Source: Anaeramoeba flamelloides (taxonomy: Eukaryota > Metamonada > Anaeramoebidae). Taken from it: a stretch of 64,000 nt of DNA. Location of the stretch: contig JANTQA010000057.1 in NCBI GenBank assembly GCA_027625915.1, positions 4,836,001-4,900,000 on the forward strand, given 5' to 3'. Positions 37,870-51,200 of this stretch are shown one piece after another (the first letter of the stretch is position 1; each line of letters opens with the position of its first letter). The notes under the pieces are model-generated. The model did no database searches and was not told where the DNA came from. It saw nothing but the letters and a program-made list of their open reading frames with translations. A program made the translations under genes and the position numbers.

Positions 37870-40800
37870 TTAAAAAAAACTTTGATTATCCGTTTCATCA
37901 GATGAAACCAAAATTTCGTGTGAATGGCTCTCTGAATTCAAACTTGAATGTTCAACAAGATTTTTTGTATCCTGATTTTCAGTTTGAAGAGAGGAATAAA
38001 AAAAATTGTGTTGCGAATGATTTGTGTCTAGAAAGTCTAATTTTTTCTTTTCGTTTGAAATTTGACGATGGAAGATAAACGTGATGATAGAAATTGGAAG
38101 CCCTTCAAGTAAAAAATACCAAATGAAAAAAAAGGAGAAATATGTATTTGGCGAAGTTAAATATAAAGCATCCAACTTTTGATTCAGTGAATTCAAGTCC
38201 AGGGCAATAAACAGGTCCCAAACGCCTCTAAAGGTGAAAATGATTGAATAAAAAAGTATAAAAAAGAGAAAAAAATTTCTTCTTCTTCTCTTCTTGACGG
38301 GTAATTGCTTTTTTGCCAATGATCGGAATAGAAAGAAAGATATTATTACAAAAAGCACAATTAGAAATAAAGAAATTATCCCATTATAAATTCCTAATTC
38401 CTTTTCATAATTATTCTTTAAGGAATCGCCATCTTGCCCATAATAAGAACTAAGGAACGAGCCAATAAATGCAATTAATATAATCATGGCATAAATAATA
38501 TGCGAAATGATCTTTATTTTGTTGCTTGTTTTGTTAACTTGATGAAGAAGTTTCAAATTAAAAAGAACCAAAATGGAAAACCTAAAATTAAATATGAAAA
38601 GGTTATTTCAAAAAAAAAGGGTATAATAAATAGAAAAAGGATATAAATTAATAATTTTTTTTTTTATTATTTTTAGTTCACTGATAATAGTGTATTTCCA
38701 AAATAATGTTGTTTTTTTTTTTTGAACATTTCATATAATATTCGTCTTTGGAAGTATTCCAATTCATGGAATGGTAATATAAAATTAAGAGAAATATTAA
38801 TACTGATTCAATTAGTATCTATTGAGTTTATTCAAAAATATTTTCATCAAAATATTTCAAAAAAATGGAAAAAAAAATTTAACAATTTTTCTGTACAAAA
38901 CAAGGCACAAGAAAGATCAATAAAAAATGTTCAAGCTGGAAAGTATCCAAATGATTTTTTAAATAATAAAATAAAGTTTTTTATTTCTCTAATGATAGAA
39001 ATGTTATATAAACTATATTCCAAAAATTTGGACGCAGTTTAAACAGTTGAAAAAATAGCAATACTACAATTTAAAATTCAATTTGTAAATAATTTTGATT
39101 TTACAAACTATTTCATTTTGTGTCTTTTTTGTTTTGTTTTCATTTCGTCTTTTTTGCAGTTACGTAATCTGTTTCGTTAGATCTGGATTTTTTTTTCGAT
39201 GGTTGATAGAAGGTTAGTGTTGAGTTTGTTAAAATAGAAAAATCACATACAATTGGTATATGGTATCTTAACATTTGATCGATCAACAATTGTTTGGTGA
39301 AATTTCAACAAATTTACCAATACATTTTTTGTTCAGCTCGTTTCATTATTTTGGAAACACTGGTTTTTATTTTTGAGTTTTATTTTTTTTCTTTTATTTG
39401 GATTAAAATTATTAATTATTAAAACACTAATATTGGGTATCTTAAATGTGTTTTTATATTACGTTTGGAAAACTATAAGAAATTGTGGTTTTTTCTTGCA
39501 TATTTTTGATTTTGGATGGGTCCAAATTTTTTGAATGGGGTTTAGATTAAATCTCTTTGGAAAAAAATTTTTTTCGATCAAAAAGAAAAAAAAACATCTA
39601 ATTTCTACCCTGAAAAAAATTTTTATTATTTTTATGACAGACCCTGTATTTTTTTAAAAAAATAATTACTTAATCTTTCGAACTTCTCAGAAAAAGATTT
39701 TTTAATTATGAATTGGATTTTAAAATGTGATCATTTTATTATTATTGTAATTTAGGGGGGGTTAATTTACCTTGTTTACCGTTAGGTTTTTTTTAAATTT
39801 GAGATATTAAAAGAAAATTTCAAAAATTTTCTTTTTATTTCTTAATTCTGGACATCAAAAACCGCCATTATCTTTTCCAGAATTCAAAAGAATTGAGAAA
39901 AATCTGAGATTTTACTCTATCCTTTTAAATCCTGGAAAAGCTAGGCACTTGACGACACTTTTCGTTGGGTTTTCCAAAATTTAAAAGAATAGAGTAAAAT
40001 CAAAGATTTTACTCAATTCTCTTAAATTAAAAAAAAGCATAGTTAGGTTTTTTTGAGTTTTCTGTTTATTTCTAAAGTAAAAAAAACCTAGAACACTTCA
40101 CAAATAAAACAAAAAATCTAAAGAAAATCACTGTCCTTGAGGACACTCTACAGCATATGGCAGACACTTCCATTAGTTTTTTTTTTTAGTTTTTGAAATA
40201 AACCGAAAATTAAATAAATTTTCTTTTAATTTCAAAAAGTAAAAAAACCGCTGTTAGGTTTTCCAGAATACAAAAAAATTGAGTAAAGTCTTTGATTTTT
40301 TTCTATTCTTTTAAATTCTGGAAAATCTAGGCACTCTAGGACACTTGACGGCACTCTATGACATAGAATAATTATCTCAAGTGATTTTTTCTCTATTTCG
40401 GTTTTATTAGATGAGTACAGTTTTTTCAAAGCTTATTAGTTATTATCTATCAATGTAAATATCTCCAAGTTGAATTAAACTAAAATTGATCCTTCCGTTT
40501 ATTTGGAATTGTTTACCGGAAAAGAAAACTTTTTTTTCTCGACTAGAGACTTTTAAAAAAGGGTGGTTATACTAACAACAATAAATACAATAAGTTCATG
40601 AATTTGAAGTTCTGGGATTTTGATTATATTGTGAATAAACTTTATTATTAAGGGATGAAAGGTTAATGAAAAAAGTAGCAGTTTTCTCTGACTTTTTAAT
40701 TTTCAATTTTATTTTTTCATACTAGTGTTTGGCAAATAAACTCATACAAAAACTTCCATTGATGTGGATCTTTAATTTCGAAAATTGTAATAATCTTAGT

Positions 40801-42210
40801 TTTAAACAATTTAAAAGGAATCAAAGCAAAACACTTTGAAGTTTCTGTGGTTTTTTTGATTTCTGTAATTTCTGTGATTTCTTTTCTTTTGGAATTCAAT
40901 TTTTATATTTATTTATTATTGCTAAAAACTTTTTTTTCTTCTGATGTAAAAGGAATTGTTACAGCCATCCCAACACTGCCTTGAAAATCCATAAGACATA
41001 GAAATTGATTTTCTATTATAAAATTTTATCTTGATAAAAAAACCGTAAAATTGTTCTTAAAGTTTATCCTAAACCATAAAATTTATTCAAAGATTAAAAA
41101 TAAGTTATCCATTTTTGGTTCCTTTGGTTTTGGAAATTGACAAAAAAATTGTCAACTAATAATTACATTAATGTTGATCTTCAATTTCCAAAATTGCAAA
41201 AATCTAAGGTTTAAACAATTTAAAAATAATCATCGAAAAATACTTTCAAGTTTCTGTGATTTCTTTTCTTGAGAAAATTTAATTTTTTCTTACGTTTTTA
41301 CAAAAAATAACTCTAATGATCTAAAAGAAATTGAAATTTTTATCTTATGTTCTATGAGAGAAATTGAATTGTTAATTTCATAAAAGACAATTTTCTCATC
41401 GAAAAATCAATTTCTTCTTCTTATAAATTTTCATGGGAGGTTTGGAACGGATTATCATTTTTCGAGAGTAACCCACTCCGCGAGTATGAAGAAAATTCAT
41501 GATCGTGGCAAGAATCTAAAGAATTTTTTTTTTTTACTCTCACAAAGGAGCATTATTCGAAAAGAAGAGTGTAAAGAATCTTTATGTTTCATTGTGGAAG
41601 AAAAAAATAAAATGAGCCCTGTTGTGTTTGATAAAGGATGGGCCTTGTTTATTTTAATAACTGTTATTTTTTATGTTTAGATTTATTGAAATAAAAAGGG
41701 GGAATACTTACATTAAAAATTGAACAAACATCGGCAAGTCAGAATAAAAAAAACATAAGAGAAACAGGTTTGGCCACGTGATGTGAAAGAAAAAAAAAAA
41801 CCATCTTAGTGAGCAGGCTGTTATGCAACCAATTAAAATAACACAACGAAATTTTGTTATTAAATTCCATTTTTTTCTCTTTCTGAAGGTATAGTGTACA
41901 AGAAAAAAGAATCAGAAGTTGGGTTAAAGATGTGTTTTAGAGGATGGTTTGAAAGGAAAGGGAAAAATTACAAGCCGAATAATATGTTCCGAGACAAGAC
42001 AAAAATAGAGAACAACAGAAAGACCAAGAAAAAAATGGAGAGTAAATAAAGCATCACAGAATGCGAGTTTAGTGCTGATGGTGCTTGTTTTGATCCATAA
42101 TCGTCAGGAACTGTCATATATGCAAACAAGTTATAGAAGAAAAAAATGACAATTAACAATACTTTCCGATTTAATTTACTTGTGGAGTGTTTGATACAAG
42201 ATTGAAACAC
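37870..42210 (-). CDS. GPR137/TOM1-like multi-pass membrane protein, at least 3 exons
   Basis: Exons 42210-41972, 41882-41712 and 38581-37870 (stop) join in phase; the last two introns are 89 and 3130 bp. The product (about 373 residues as seen) has around seven hydrophobic segments. FFYSDLPMFVQFLM, FRGVWDLFIA and WYFLLEGLPISIITF align with the conserved helices of animal GPR137 and plant TOM1/TOM3; GPR137 proteins sit on lysosomes and regulate Rag/mTORC1, while TOM1 is on the vacuole membrane. The C-terminal tail is hydrophilic and Ser/Asn-rich. The exact start is unresolved: the first exon is open back to a stop near 42237 without a convincing ATG, so a short upstream exon or an internal Met (MTVPDDYG) is possible. 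The given upper coordinate is the open-frame limit used here. Confidence 0.75.
39050..39540 (+). repeat. Dispersed repeat, family G
   Basis: Shares TTACGTAATCTGTTTCGTTAG, GTTGAGTTTGTTAAAATAG and TTTGATCGATCAACAATTG with inverted copies near 49770-50130 and 61740-62200, and with a weaker direct copy at 3100-3660. Ends are unclear; the copies are 450-550 bp. Confidence 0.65.
39775..40385. repeat. Second palindrome array of the same type
   Basis: Four to five palindromes with the same type I and type II arms and linkers such as AGGCACTTGACGACACTTTT. Lies in the large intron of the GPR137-like gene. Single type I palindromes also occur at 15117-15190, 32358-32425 and 55371-55440. Confidence 0.75.
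40730..41400 (+). repeat. Local direct duplication in the GPR137-like gene intron
   Basis: The segment from about 40745 recurs diverged from about 41150: GATCTTTAATTTCGAAAATTG / GATCTTCAATTTCCAAAATTG, TTTAAACAATTTAAAA in both, and AGTTTCTGTGATTTCTTTTCTT. Offset is about 410 bp. Confidence 0.6.
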
Positions 42211-42889
42211 ACTCGCATTGTAAATGGTTTTAATGTCACTTTAGGAATAAATGTCACCAACTGACAGAAAAATCCTAAAGTTTGCAAAAAAAACTATTTT
42301 TACTGTGTTTGCTACTTGTTAGATCTCAAAAATATGATTTATCTAAACTTTTAAAAACAAGTAGAAAGATGGCCATGGACCACAACTCCCTTTTGAGTAT
42401 TTACGGGTTAAAGTAGTCTTATTTGGGAAAAAAAATCTATCAAAACGAACTATTTGCAAATATTGGACAATTAATATAACAAACCCAATTTCAAAAAAAA
42501 TTCCTATTTAAACGATTTTATCGCACTGTTCCGCTTTTTTCAACAAATTATGTTTACAGTAATAGTCTAGACTTATCCAAAAAAGTGAATTTAAATTCAA
42601 AGTGGTATTTCTTTTTTCTTCTGATGCCAAAATTATCTTTTAGAAAAGTTTTAACCCTATTTGAAAAAAAAACTTTTTATTTCTTTTTTCTAAAGATCCA
42701 GACCTCAGTCGATCAAAGAAAGCTTCAATAACACCAGAAGTAAATCTCGTATTTTTTTCTTAGAGTTCTATTACTGGTATTTGAATTTTAAATCGGAAAA
42801 TCTCACAATTCATTTTAAATTTTCCTATTTCAAACAAAGCCACAAATTACAACCTACTTATTTGAAAGCTCTTTCTATTCTGAAAAAAA

Positions 42890-43200
42890 TAATCTGTAAA
42901 AGGAAGTGAATATTCTTACCCATATATAATTCCAATACTAGTAATAAATAAAGATATTTAAAAATAAAGTATTAACACACCAGTTTTTTACTGTGGATTA
43001 TTCCATACTCAAGGGGTGAACTGAGACCAAAAAGGGTATTATGAAATTGCCCTTCTTTTGATTGACAAAAAATTAAATAAAAACAAATAAAAAATTTTGA
43101 AAGCATCTCTTTAATTGATAAAATTCAAAAAAAAAAAACAAAACAAAATAAAAAGTTTAAAAAGTATTCTCAATTCAAAAAAAATCAAATAATAGAAAAA
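42890..43200. repeat. Repeat with an inverted copy at 52620-53000
   Basis: AAAAAGGGTATTATGAAATT and GCCCTTCTTTTGATTGA recur as the reverse complement at 52940-52985. One copy lies upstream of the PAS gene, the other downstream. Confidence 0.55.
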
Positions 43201-43328
43201 ATTATCTTTTCTCATTTTAAAATTTCCAAAGGGTTAAAATTCTTCTATTTAAAACAAATTGTTTTCTAAAAGTACATAATCGATTTAATTTGATTTCTTA
43301 TAATTTGTGGTGGATTAGTAACTCTCTA

Positions 43329-43440
43329 TACAGTCAGTTCCACATTTAAGACACAAACTATATGAAATTTTTACAGAAAAAAAATCTCAAATTAAGGCAC
43401 AAAATTCAAATTCGAGAAAAATAATTTGTATAAAAAAACA
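43329..43440 (+). mobile_element. Half-copy of the Tc1/mariner-style MITE
   Basis: TA-CAGTCAGTTCCACATTTAA followed by GACACAAACT and AAATTAAGGCACAAAATTC, matching the left part of 63352-63548. The right terminus was not found. Confidence 0.55.
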
Positions 43441-43549
43441 ATCTACTTTTAGCAAAAAATTTAAAGGTTGAATTATCAATATAAAATTACAAAGTTTAAA
43501 AATATATTTCAAAATTTTTCGTCGAAAAATAGATTAGTATTTAAAAAAT

Positions 43550-43780
43550 TTATTTTTTGGAAAAATTTGTTAATTAAAGGATAGATTTTCTTGGCAAATT
43601 ATATAGAAAATCTTGGAAAAATATTGATAACATAACTAGCTTCTTAAATAGGAAACAAAATTAATATTTTTTTGTGTTTTAATGTTTATGATTATTTGGA
43701 TAATCTTTGAAATTGAAATTTTTATAAATAGCTACTTTTTGAAGTTCAAAATATGAATTATTAAATTCCAAAACCGTTAG
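43550..43780 (+). repeat. Dispersed repeat shared with 22370-22870
   Basis: Contains ATAACTAGCTTCTTAAATAG, GGAAACAAAATTAATA and AATAGCTACTTTTTGAAG, in the same order as the copy in MFS intron 2. Intergenic here. Confidence 0.5.
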
Positions 43781-45255
43781 TTTGGGGTTTCTATATTTTT
43801 ATTTGGAAAATTAATTAAAAAAATATTTTCCAAAATGAACAATTTTTAAAAGTATTTTCTTTAGTAAAAAATGTTATAATTTATTATTCAATAATATTTA
43901 GAATAGATATTTTAGAGCCATGTGAGACATACAATATGAATATAATCAACACCCAATTACAAAATATTTTTATTATAGAGGAATCTATGGTGACGTTAAT
44001 TCCTTAAAAAATCGGAACAATTTCAAATATTTTATTCAAATGATAATATATTTATTTAGATATATTAAAAAGTATTCAAAGAAAAAGTTAAAAAGATTTT
44101 TTTCATTATTTTTTATTAATTAATAGATAATTCAAAGATTATCTTACAATTTGTATTAATAAAAGTAAACAAGTATTTTAAATCATAGAAATAAAAATTT
44201 TGTATCTGATAAACCCTAATAATTATTATTGATTTAATATACAAAAAAAGTAAAAAAAAAAAAAAACAAGTTAAAAAGAACAATTATTTATTTTATTGAA
44301 AATTAATGTATGAAAATGAAAAAATTGAATTTTAGGATAAATCACAATAAAGATATTGATGTAACTAATTAGGAAAAACAGTAATTTAAGTGAAACATGG
44401 TTTTAAATGGTAGAACTTATAGGACCCGAGAATTCTAAGAAAAAAAAATACTCACAAAAATAAATTAATCTAAAGAAGAATTCATTAAATTATTTTCAAT
44501 TGAATTAACTAAAATAATTTAGATCTCCTTTTTTTTAAAAAATAGGATGAGTTATTTTCAAGATCTCAATATCAGTCAATTTTTTTCTGAAAATTTTTAA
44601 TGATATATCGATCAAAAAAAACAACCTCAATACCCAAAATTAGTATTAAAATTGTTGTTATGATTAATATTCTACATTGTCTTTAATCATTTATTTTTTC
44701 TTTTGTTATTTGATTTAAATTTTCATAAATTTTACCAATGATTAATACTTGATGGTTTTTTTTTCTTGTTCGATTTTTTTTCCCAAATACCCATTGAAAT
44801 TAAAAAAAAATATCTTAAATTGGTTGCTAAATGTATTGGTCTTGACTAATATTCTTATTAACTTTTTGTAAATATTGGTGTTTTAGTAACTTTTATTGAT
44901 CTGAATTTTAATTTGGAATATATCAAAAACATAGACTCCACTTTTTCCGACTTTTACGAATTTTTTTTAAAAAAATTTTTATTATAAAAAGAAAGAATAT
45001 TTTACTGAATAGATCAATCACCTTTTGGCCAGTTATTCTCTATTTAATTTTTTTTAAGTTTTCTTATTGATCTACTACCTTATTAAATAAAATTTTGCGA
45101 AAAATGTTGAATTGTTTTTTCAATTATCGGAAAAATTAATTTCCAGAATTGAATTGAACAACCCCTTAAAAAATAGTGTTAAAATGATCACACAATGTAA
45201 TTTTTCAATTTCAATCATTTTTTTTCCAATTTATTATTAACAAATTTACAAAATT

Positions 45256-48200
45256 ATGGGAAATATAAGTGCATCTGTTGAGTACAACAAAAAAGAGTTT
45301 AAGCAACACAAAAAAAAGTTATCAAATTCACAAGAACCGATTCTTCTTCTTCAGCCTTCAAACAAGATTATTTTTACCAACAAATCTGCACAAAAATTGT
45401 TTTGGATTGGATCCCGTAAAAATAAAAATAAAACGATCTTTGACATTTCTTCAAGTAACAATTGATCCAACACAAACAAAAAAAACAAACAAACAAACAA
45501 ACAAACAAAAAAATACAATTTTTTGACTTTTTTGTTTTGGAAAAAACACAATCCCGTTTAACAAAAAAATTATCTTCTTTTCATTGAATAAAAAACCACC
45601 CACTAACCCAAATCAATAAAAAACCCATTCTCATAATAACACCTTCTTCAAACTAACAATGTAAAATCTCAAATAATCAAAAAAGAATACCAAACAAAAC
45701 TAAAATCAAACACAAGGTTTGCTGTCAAAAAGGTCAAAGAAGAAACCTTAAAGTACGTAAATTTTTTTTATTAAGTAAAAAATTTTAAAATAGGTGAACA
45801 AAAAGAATTCAGTATTAAAAAAAGCCCTTTAAAAATTCTTTTTCTTTGGATCACATTCTTCTTTTTAATTTTTTATTCGAATTATTTTTTTTTCCTTAAT
45901 CTTCAAAAATTCTGACTTATTTCCTAATATTAGGACTGGTGGATCGCATTCCTTTGAGTGGAATTTTATCAAAAATAATGGAATAAAATTTTCCTCCAAA
46001 GTGACTTTAGTCTATCTAAGATCAAATTCACAAGCCTATGGCCAGCTCAAGTTGGAGAACAAACAAGAGAATGATAAAAGATCACGGACACAGGTAAGGG
46101 GGCTGTCCTCAAGAAAGCCAAAAAGAGCAAAAAGTTTAGGAAGAGTAGGTCTCGTGAAGGGCAATTACAACAAAGCACTTCTTTCACCAAAATCAAATAG
46201 CCTCCCCAAAAACAAAAATAAAAATATCCGAAAAAACACTCCGTCAAAAAAAACCTTTTTAATTCTACGAAGAAGAATACCACCAAAAATAATAAAAAGT
46301 CCATTAAAAAGAACAAAAAAACTCTCGCCAACAAAAAAACCAAAAATGGTAACAAAAAAACGAAAAACAAGAACAACACCAAAAAAAATAAGAAAATAAA
46401 AAATAATAAAAAAACAATGGCATCCCCAATTTTAAAAAAAAGTGAACAAGATTTCCTGAGTGATTTACTTACTATTCCTCAAAATCAGCAGCCTCAAAGC
46501 AGCCAAACAATCAATAGTGAGTCTATTGAAAGTTCTGGTGTTTCCATTTCTTCAACAATCTATGATTCACAAGATGACAATTTGACTGTTTCTACAGGTA
46601 AGAATATCATTGCCCTCCTTCTCCATCTTCTTATATTTATTCATATATCACTATACTCTTGATATACACAATGATACTTTGGCTAAGAATGGTATATTTG
46701 TTCAAAAAATTTGATGTATAGTAGTGAAAAAAATACCTTACATTAAAAAAATCCCGGACAAGATTTTTAATTGTGAAAATTAGGAAAATTGATTTGTAAT
46801 TTCTTTTATTTAAAAAATAAAATCCCTTTTTTAAGAATCAAACTTTTAAATTATAACTCACCCACTTATTAAAATGATGATTAATTAAATTTCACTTGTT
46901 CAAAACACTATCCAATCTATCAAAAAACAAGAATAAAAATTATCATTTCCAAACTCTAGTAAACCTCTATTAAACTAGATTGTTTTTTCAAAAATAGTTG
47001 ATCTACTTTGGCTATCAAACAAATTACTTGATTATTCTAGAGACAGTCCAACTTTAATAAACTTTGGGTAGGTTTATTACTATCTTCATAAAAAAATTGG
47101 TTATTTATAAAAAGGATTTGATTGAAAATAAAAGAAAATACACATCAATTTTCCGAATATTCACAATTAAAATTCTTGTCGTGAATTATTTTCATGTCCG
47201 GTATTTTTTTCCCTACTATATTTGACTTTTACAATACTGTGATTTTCCAATTAATAAATGAAAATTTTTATTTCAATTTCCAAAATGAATATTAATTAAT
47301 ATTGCAACAATCAAATTAGAGAGTAAAAATTTTGTATTCGAGAGTTAACTTAGGAAGTTTAATTTATTCTTTAAAATTATCATTTCTAAATGATGTCGAA
47401 AAGATCTTTTGTTTTTCTTCAATTTCTAAACGAGAAAAATATTTTAGAATGTGAACTAAAAATTTTCAATTTTTAATTAGAAAACATTAATAATTACATT
47501 ACAGCCCTCTAAAAATTTTTAGTGTGTTAAAATTATATCACGCGCGCTAAGATACCTCGCCTATATTACACTTCTTCGCACACGTGACAAAAATTTTTCT
47601 TATTGATCAGATTACAATAAAAAAAAATGTGCTAAATACCCATTCAAATAGATACCACACTGTGATAGGAATTTTTTTCTCCGAGTTTGTACATTTTTAT
47701 TGTGTGACAGGGCTGTATCCCACTGTGGTAGAATATTATTTTTATTAGGGAAATGGTGTTATTGATTTTAAACTTATTACAGATAAATTAAAGTGAAAGA
47801 ATAAAAATATTAAAGAAAAAGAACAAAGAATCAAATTCCAAAAAAGCGAAATTGAAATTTTATTTTTCAATCCTTAAATTATCAAGGAAAGTAAACAACA
47901 AAATTTTGACAAACACTTATAAAATAATTTAAATATGTGTTGAAAACTAGAAATTAATATTCATAAAGAAAAAGTGTGTTGATTTTTTTTTTCTTTTTAT
48001 TCAAGAGTGGGTCCTAAAAGATCATCTGTATGTTTTTTGTTTTTTCTAGACTCATAATTGTGATTTGAAAACAACTCGATTTTTTAAATAAAAACCGAAA
48101 TCCTCCAGAAAATCTTCATTAAGTTTTTCAAATTTAAATTTACCATTGTGGAAAAAAAGTGAAACAGGAAAAAAAAGTAAATCACGATTTTTAATTGGGA

Positions 48201-51200
48201 ACCTTAACATTACTGAGAAATGAAAAGTAAGATCAATTAACAAAAGAATAAAAAAATAAATAAAGACAAAATGAAGTATTCAACACAATAACAGTTTTTT
48301 TAATACTATCTATTAGTATGTTTTTTTGATTGATATATCATTTTTGAAAATTTGTTGAAAAAAATGATTATTTTGTGGGATCTCCAAAACCACTCACAAA
48401 ACTTTGGATTTCAATAAAAAAAGCAGATTTAAATTGTGTTTGTTGGTTTGATTGAAAATAATATAATGGATTATTATTTGAAGTTAATTGGTGTCTTCTT
48501 TGTATTGATTTAACTTTTCATTTTCAGTAATTTTCCCAATGAAAAACCGTGTTTTACTTTTTTTCCAAAACGGTTATTTTATTAAATTAATCTTAATTCT
48601 GAAAAGCCAAGCTACCAGGTGGCACTTCTCAAATCCAGAATTTCAATTCGAAATATTGTTGAATTGAGTCAGAGTAAAATCTGGTCATTTCTCCCAAGAA
48701 AACCGATACGCCACTCAACAAATTAAGAAGTATTTTTTTCTTATCCAGGTTCAATTTTTATATATTATTCAAAAAGATTATAAATCAGTAAGAAGATTTC
48801 TTCGAAAGATTGGTTGTTCTATGAAGCATAAGCCCCGATTTTTCATTAAAATTGTAAGGTTGTGGTGGTTTTTGTAACTTTTTGATAAAATGATAAACAG
48901 TAAAAAATAATGTGTTTATGAGAATTTGAAACCTCACAATCTTCGGATTTTAGTTGAAAACTTTACTAATTTCCCATTATCGGCTCTCCACAAGTGTTCC
49001 AATTGTAATGATTATGGACTTCAATTCAAAATTTTTGATACACCAAAATTCATTTTTTGAAAAAAAAAAGCTTATTTAAGAAATTAATATGGGAAATACT
49101 AAATTGGAATAACAAACCACTCGAAATGATAACAATTATTTATCATTTACAATATCCACAAAAGAAAAAATAAATTATTACCAAATCAACTTAAAAAAAT
49201 GCAACAAAAATTTTAGAGAGATCGTAACTAATAAATGAATGTATTGTAAATTTTTTTGAAATTATATTGAAAATGATTAATAGATTAAATAGATATGATA
49301 TCACCAACTAATTTTATGCGAGTTTATCTATTTAAAAGAACACAACTTTAACCAAATATAAATCATTCAAAAAAATTTTCAGATCGAATTTAAACAGATT
49401 AGGTAATTGAAAAAAAGAAATAAAAACAAAAAAAAAAAAAATCGGTGTGTCTAAAATTTCGACACAAAGAAAAATCAAAAATTGACAAAAAAAATCCGAA
49501 TTTTTTTATATTTTCAGATTTATTGTTAAGAACTAAGTGTTGGACACTTGGTCTGGTAAAAAGAGAATTTTGAAGTGACTAAATTTGTGTCTCCTAATTC
49601 AAAGAGTATCTAAAATAGACACAATCATTAGAAGAATTTTAAACTTAATTTAATTTTCTAAAATATCAATTTTTTATATTTTTCCAAACATAATATAAAA
49701 TCACATTTAAGTAACATAGTATTAATGTTTTTATATGTAATCATTTAATCTAAATAAAAAAAAAAAATAAAAATTGGTGTGTTGAAAATGATGAAATTCG
49801 CTGAAATAAAAAATGTATTGATAAATTTGTTAAAATTACACAAAAAATTGTTGATCGATCAAATGATAAGATAACATCTACAAAAAATCAAATCTTATCT
49901 GATTTTTCTATTTAACCAAACTCAACACTAACCATAATCAATCATTCAAAAAAAAATTTCCTCTCTAACAAAACAGATTATTTTATCTTGGAAAAAAAGG
50001 AAATAAAAAAAAACAGGAAAAGACAAAAAATGATAAAAATAGTCCAAAAATCAAAATTATTTCCAAATTGAATTAAATGTGTCGAATTTTTATTCTTTAA
50101 ACTTTTTTAAACTGTGTTCAACATTTTGGAATTTAGTTTATTTGGAAAAAATCAAAAATATTCTCAAATTGAATAAGATTTTTTAATAGTGATTTCCAAA
50201 AACATTAGAAGAATACTTTAGATTAAAAAAGTATTTCTTCACAGGTTATAATATTTCAGAATTGGGATTTTTAAGTTTCTTAATTTTTCTTAAAGGAATG
50301 AAATAGGATTTTAATTTTTTCCAAAAAATTTATCAAAATTTGATAAACAATTATTTATGTTTAGAAATTTTTAAAACTAGAAATAAATAACAACGAAGTT
50401 CCATCTGCCTTGATAAATTAATTGAATTTTTTAAATTGAATTTCAACACTTGAAAAATATTTTAATCAAGTATCTCAATTTTAAAAGGTAACAGATGTAT
50501 TTAATAAAAAGAAAAAGAAAAAACAAAAAACAAAAAAAAATCAAAAGTTCTTTATAAGAAGCAATTGGTAAAAAATCAAAAAAAAAAAAAAAAAAGCAAT
50601 GCTATCTTTAATTAAGGACTCCCAAAATCACAGCAACGATATTTTTGGTTTATTTAATTGAATTTTTTAATTGATCATGAATTTTCATTTGGGGATTGTT
50701 TGTTTAAGTTGTTATAATTTCTTTTTTTTTTTGATCTTATTTGCTTTAAACCTTTAAGTCATTTTTTTGCCTTTGCTTTTTTGTTTTTATTTTCGGGTTA
50801 CTCATACTTCCGTGTTTCAATGTCTCAGTACTAGCAAGTGACCATTTGATCTTTTTCCTTTGAAACTCTTCTTCTCAATACAAAGAAAATTTAACTACGT
50901 AAAAAAAGGAAAAAACAAATTATTATTTTATTCTCATTTTTCGATCTATTTTCATATTATACTTAATTATACTTTTATTTATTTTTTTTCTGAATGGGTA
51001 AATAGTAAATCAACTTCTATTAAAGAATACCAATCAATTTAAGCAATTTTTTTTTTTTTTTATTGATTTTACCTAATGTCAAATAATTTTATTTTGATTT
51101 AATTTTTTAATATTTTCCTTTATAATTACATATTTTAGATGTTCATAATTTAAAAATTACAAAATTAATTGAAAAAATCGAATATAAAATCGAAAATTCA

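Larger units (their letters stand above)
42238..45255. other. Intergenic region between the divergent GPR137-like and PAS genes
   Basis: About 3 kb with dispersed repeats at 42890, 43329 and 43550. It may include an undetected first exon of the GPR137-like gene. No other coding signal. Confidence 0.45.
46598..51138 (+). other. Giant intron 4 of the PAS gene
   Basis: 4541 bp between TCTACAG|GTAAG and TTTTAG|ATGTTC. It holds family A, C and TA-flanked MITE-like elements, the old SINE copy and a family G repeat. No exon was recognised inside. Confidence 0.75.

Noticed and set aside
46094-46399. Unspliced very basic C-terminus for the PAS protein
   Set aside because: A GTAAGG donor at 46094 and an in-phase acceptor near 46272 connect to the frame that continues into exon 4 and the coiled coil; the unspliced frame stops at 46399. 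Kept as a possible alternative.
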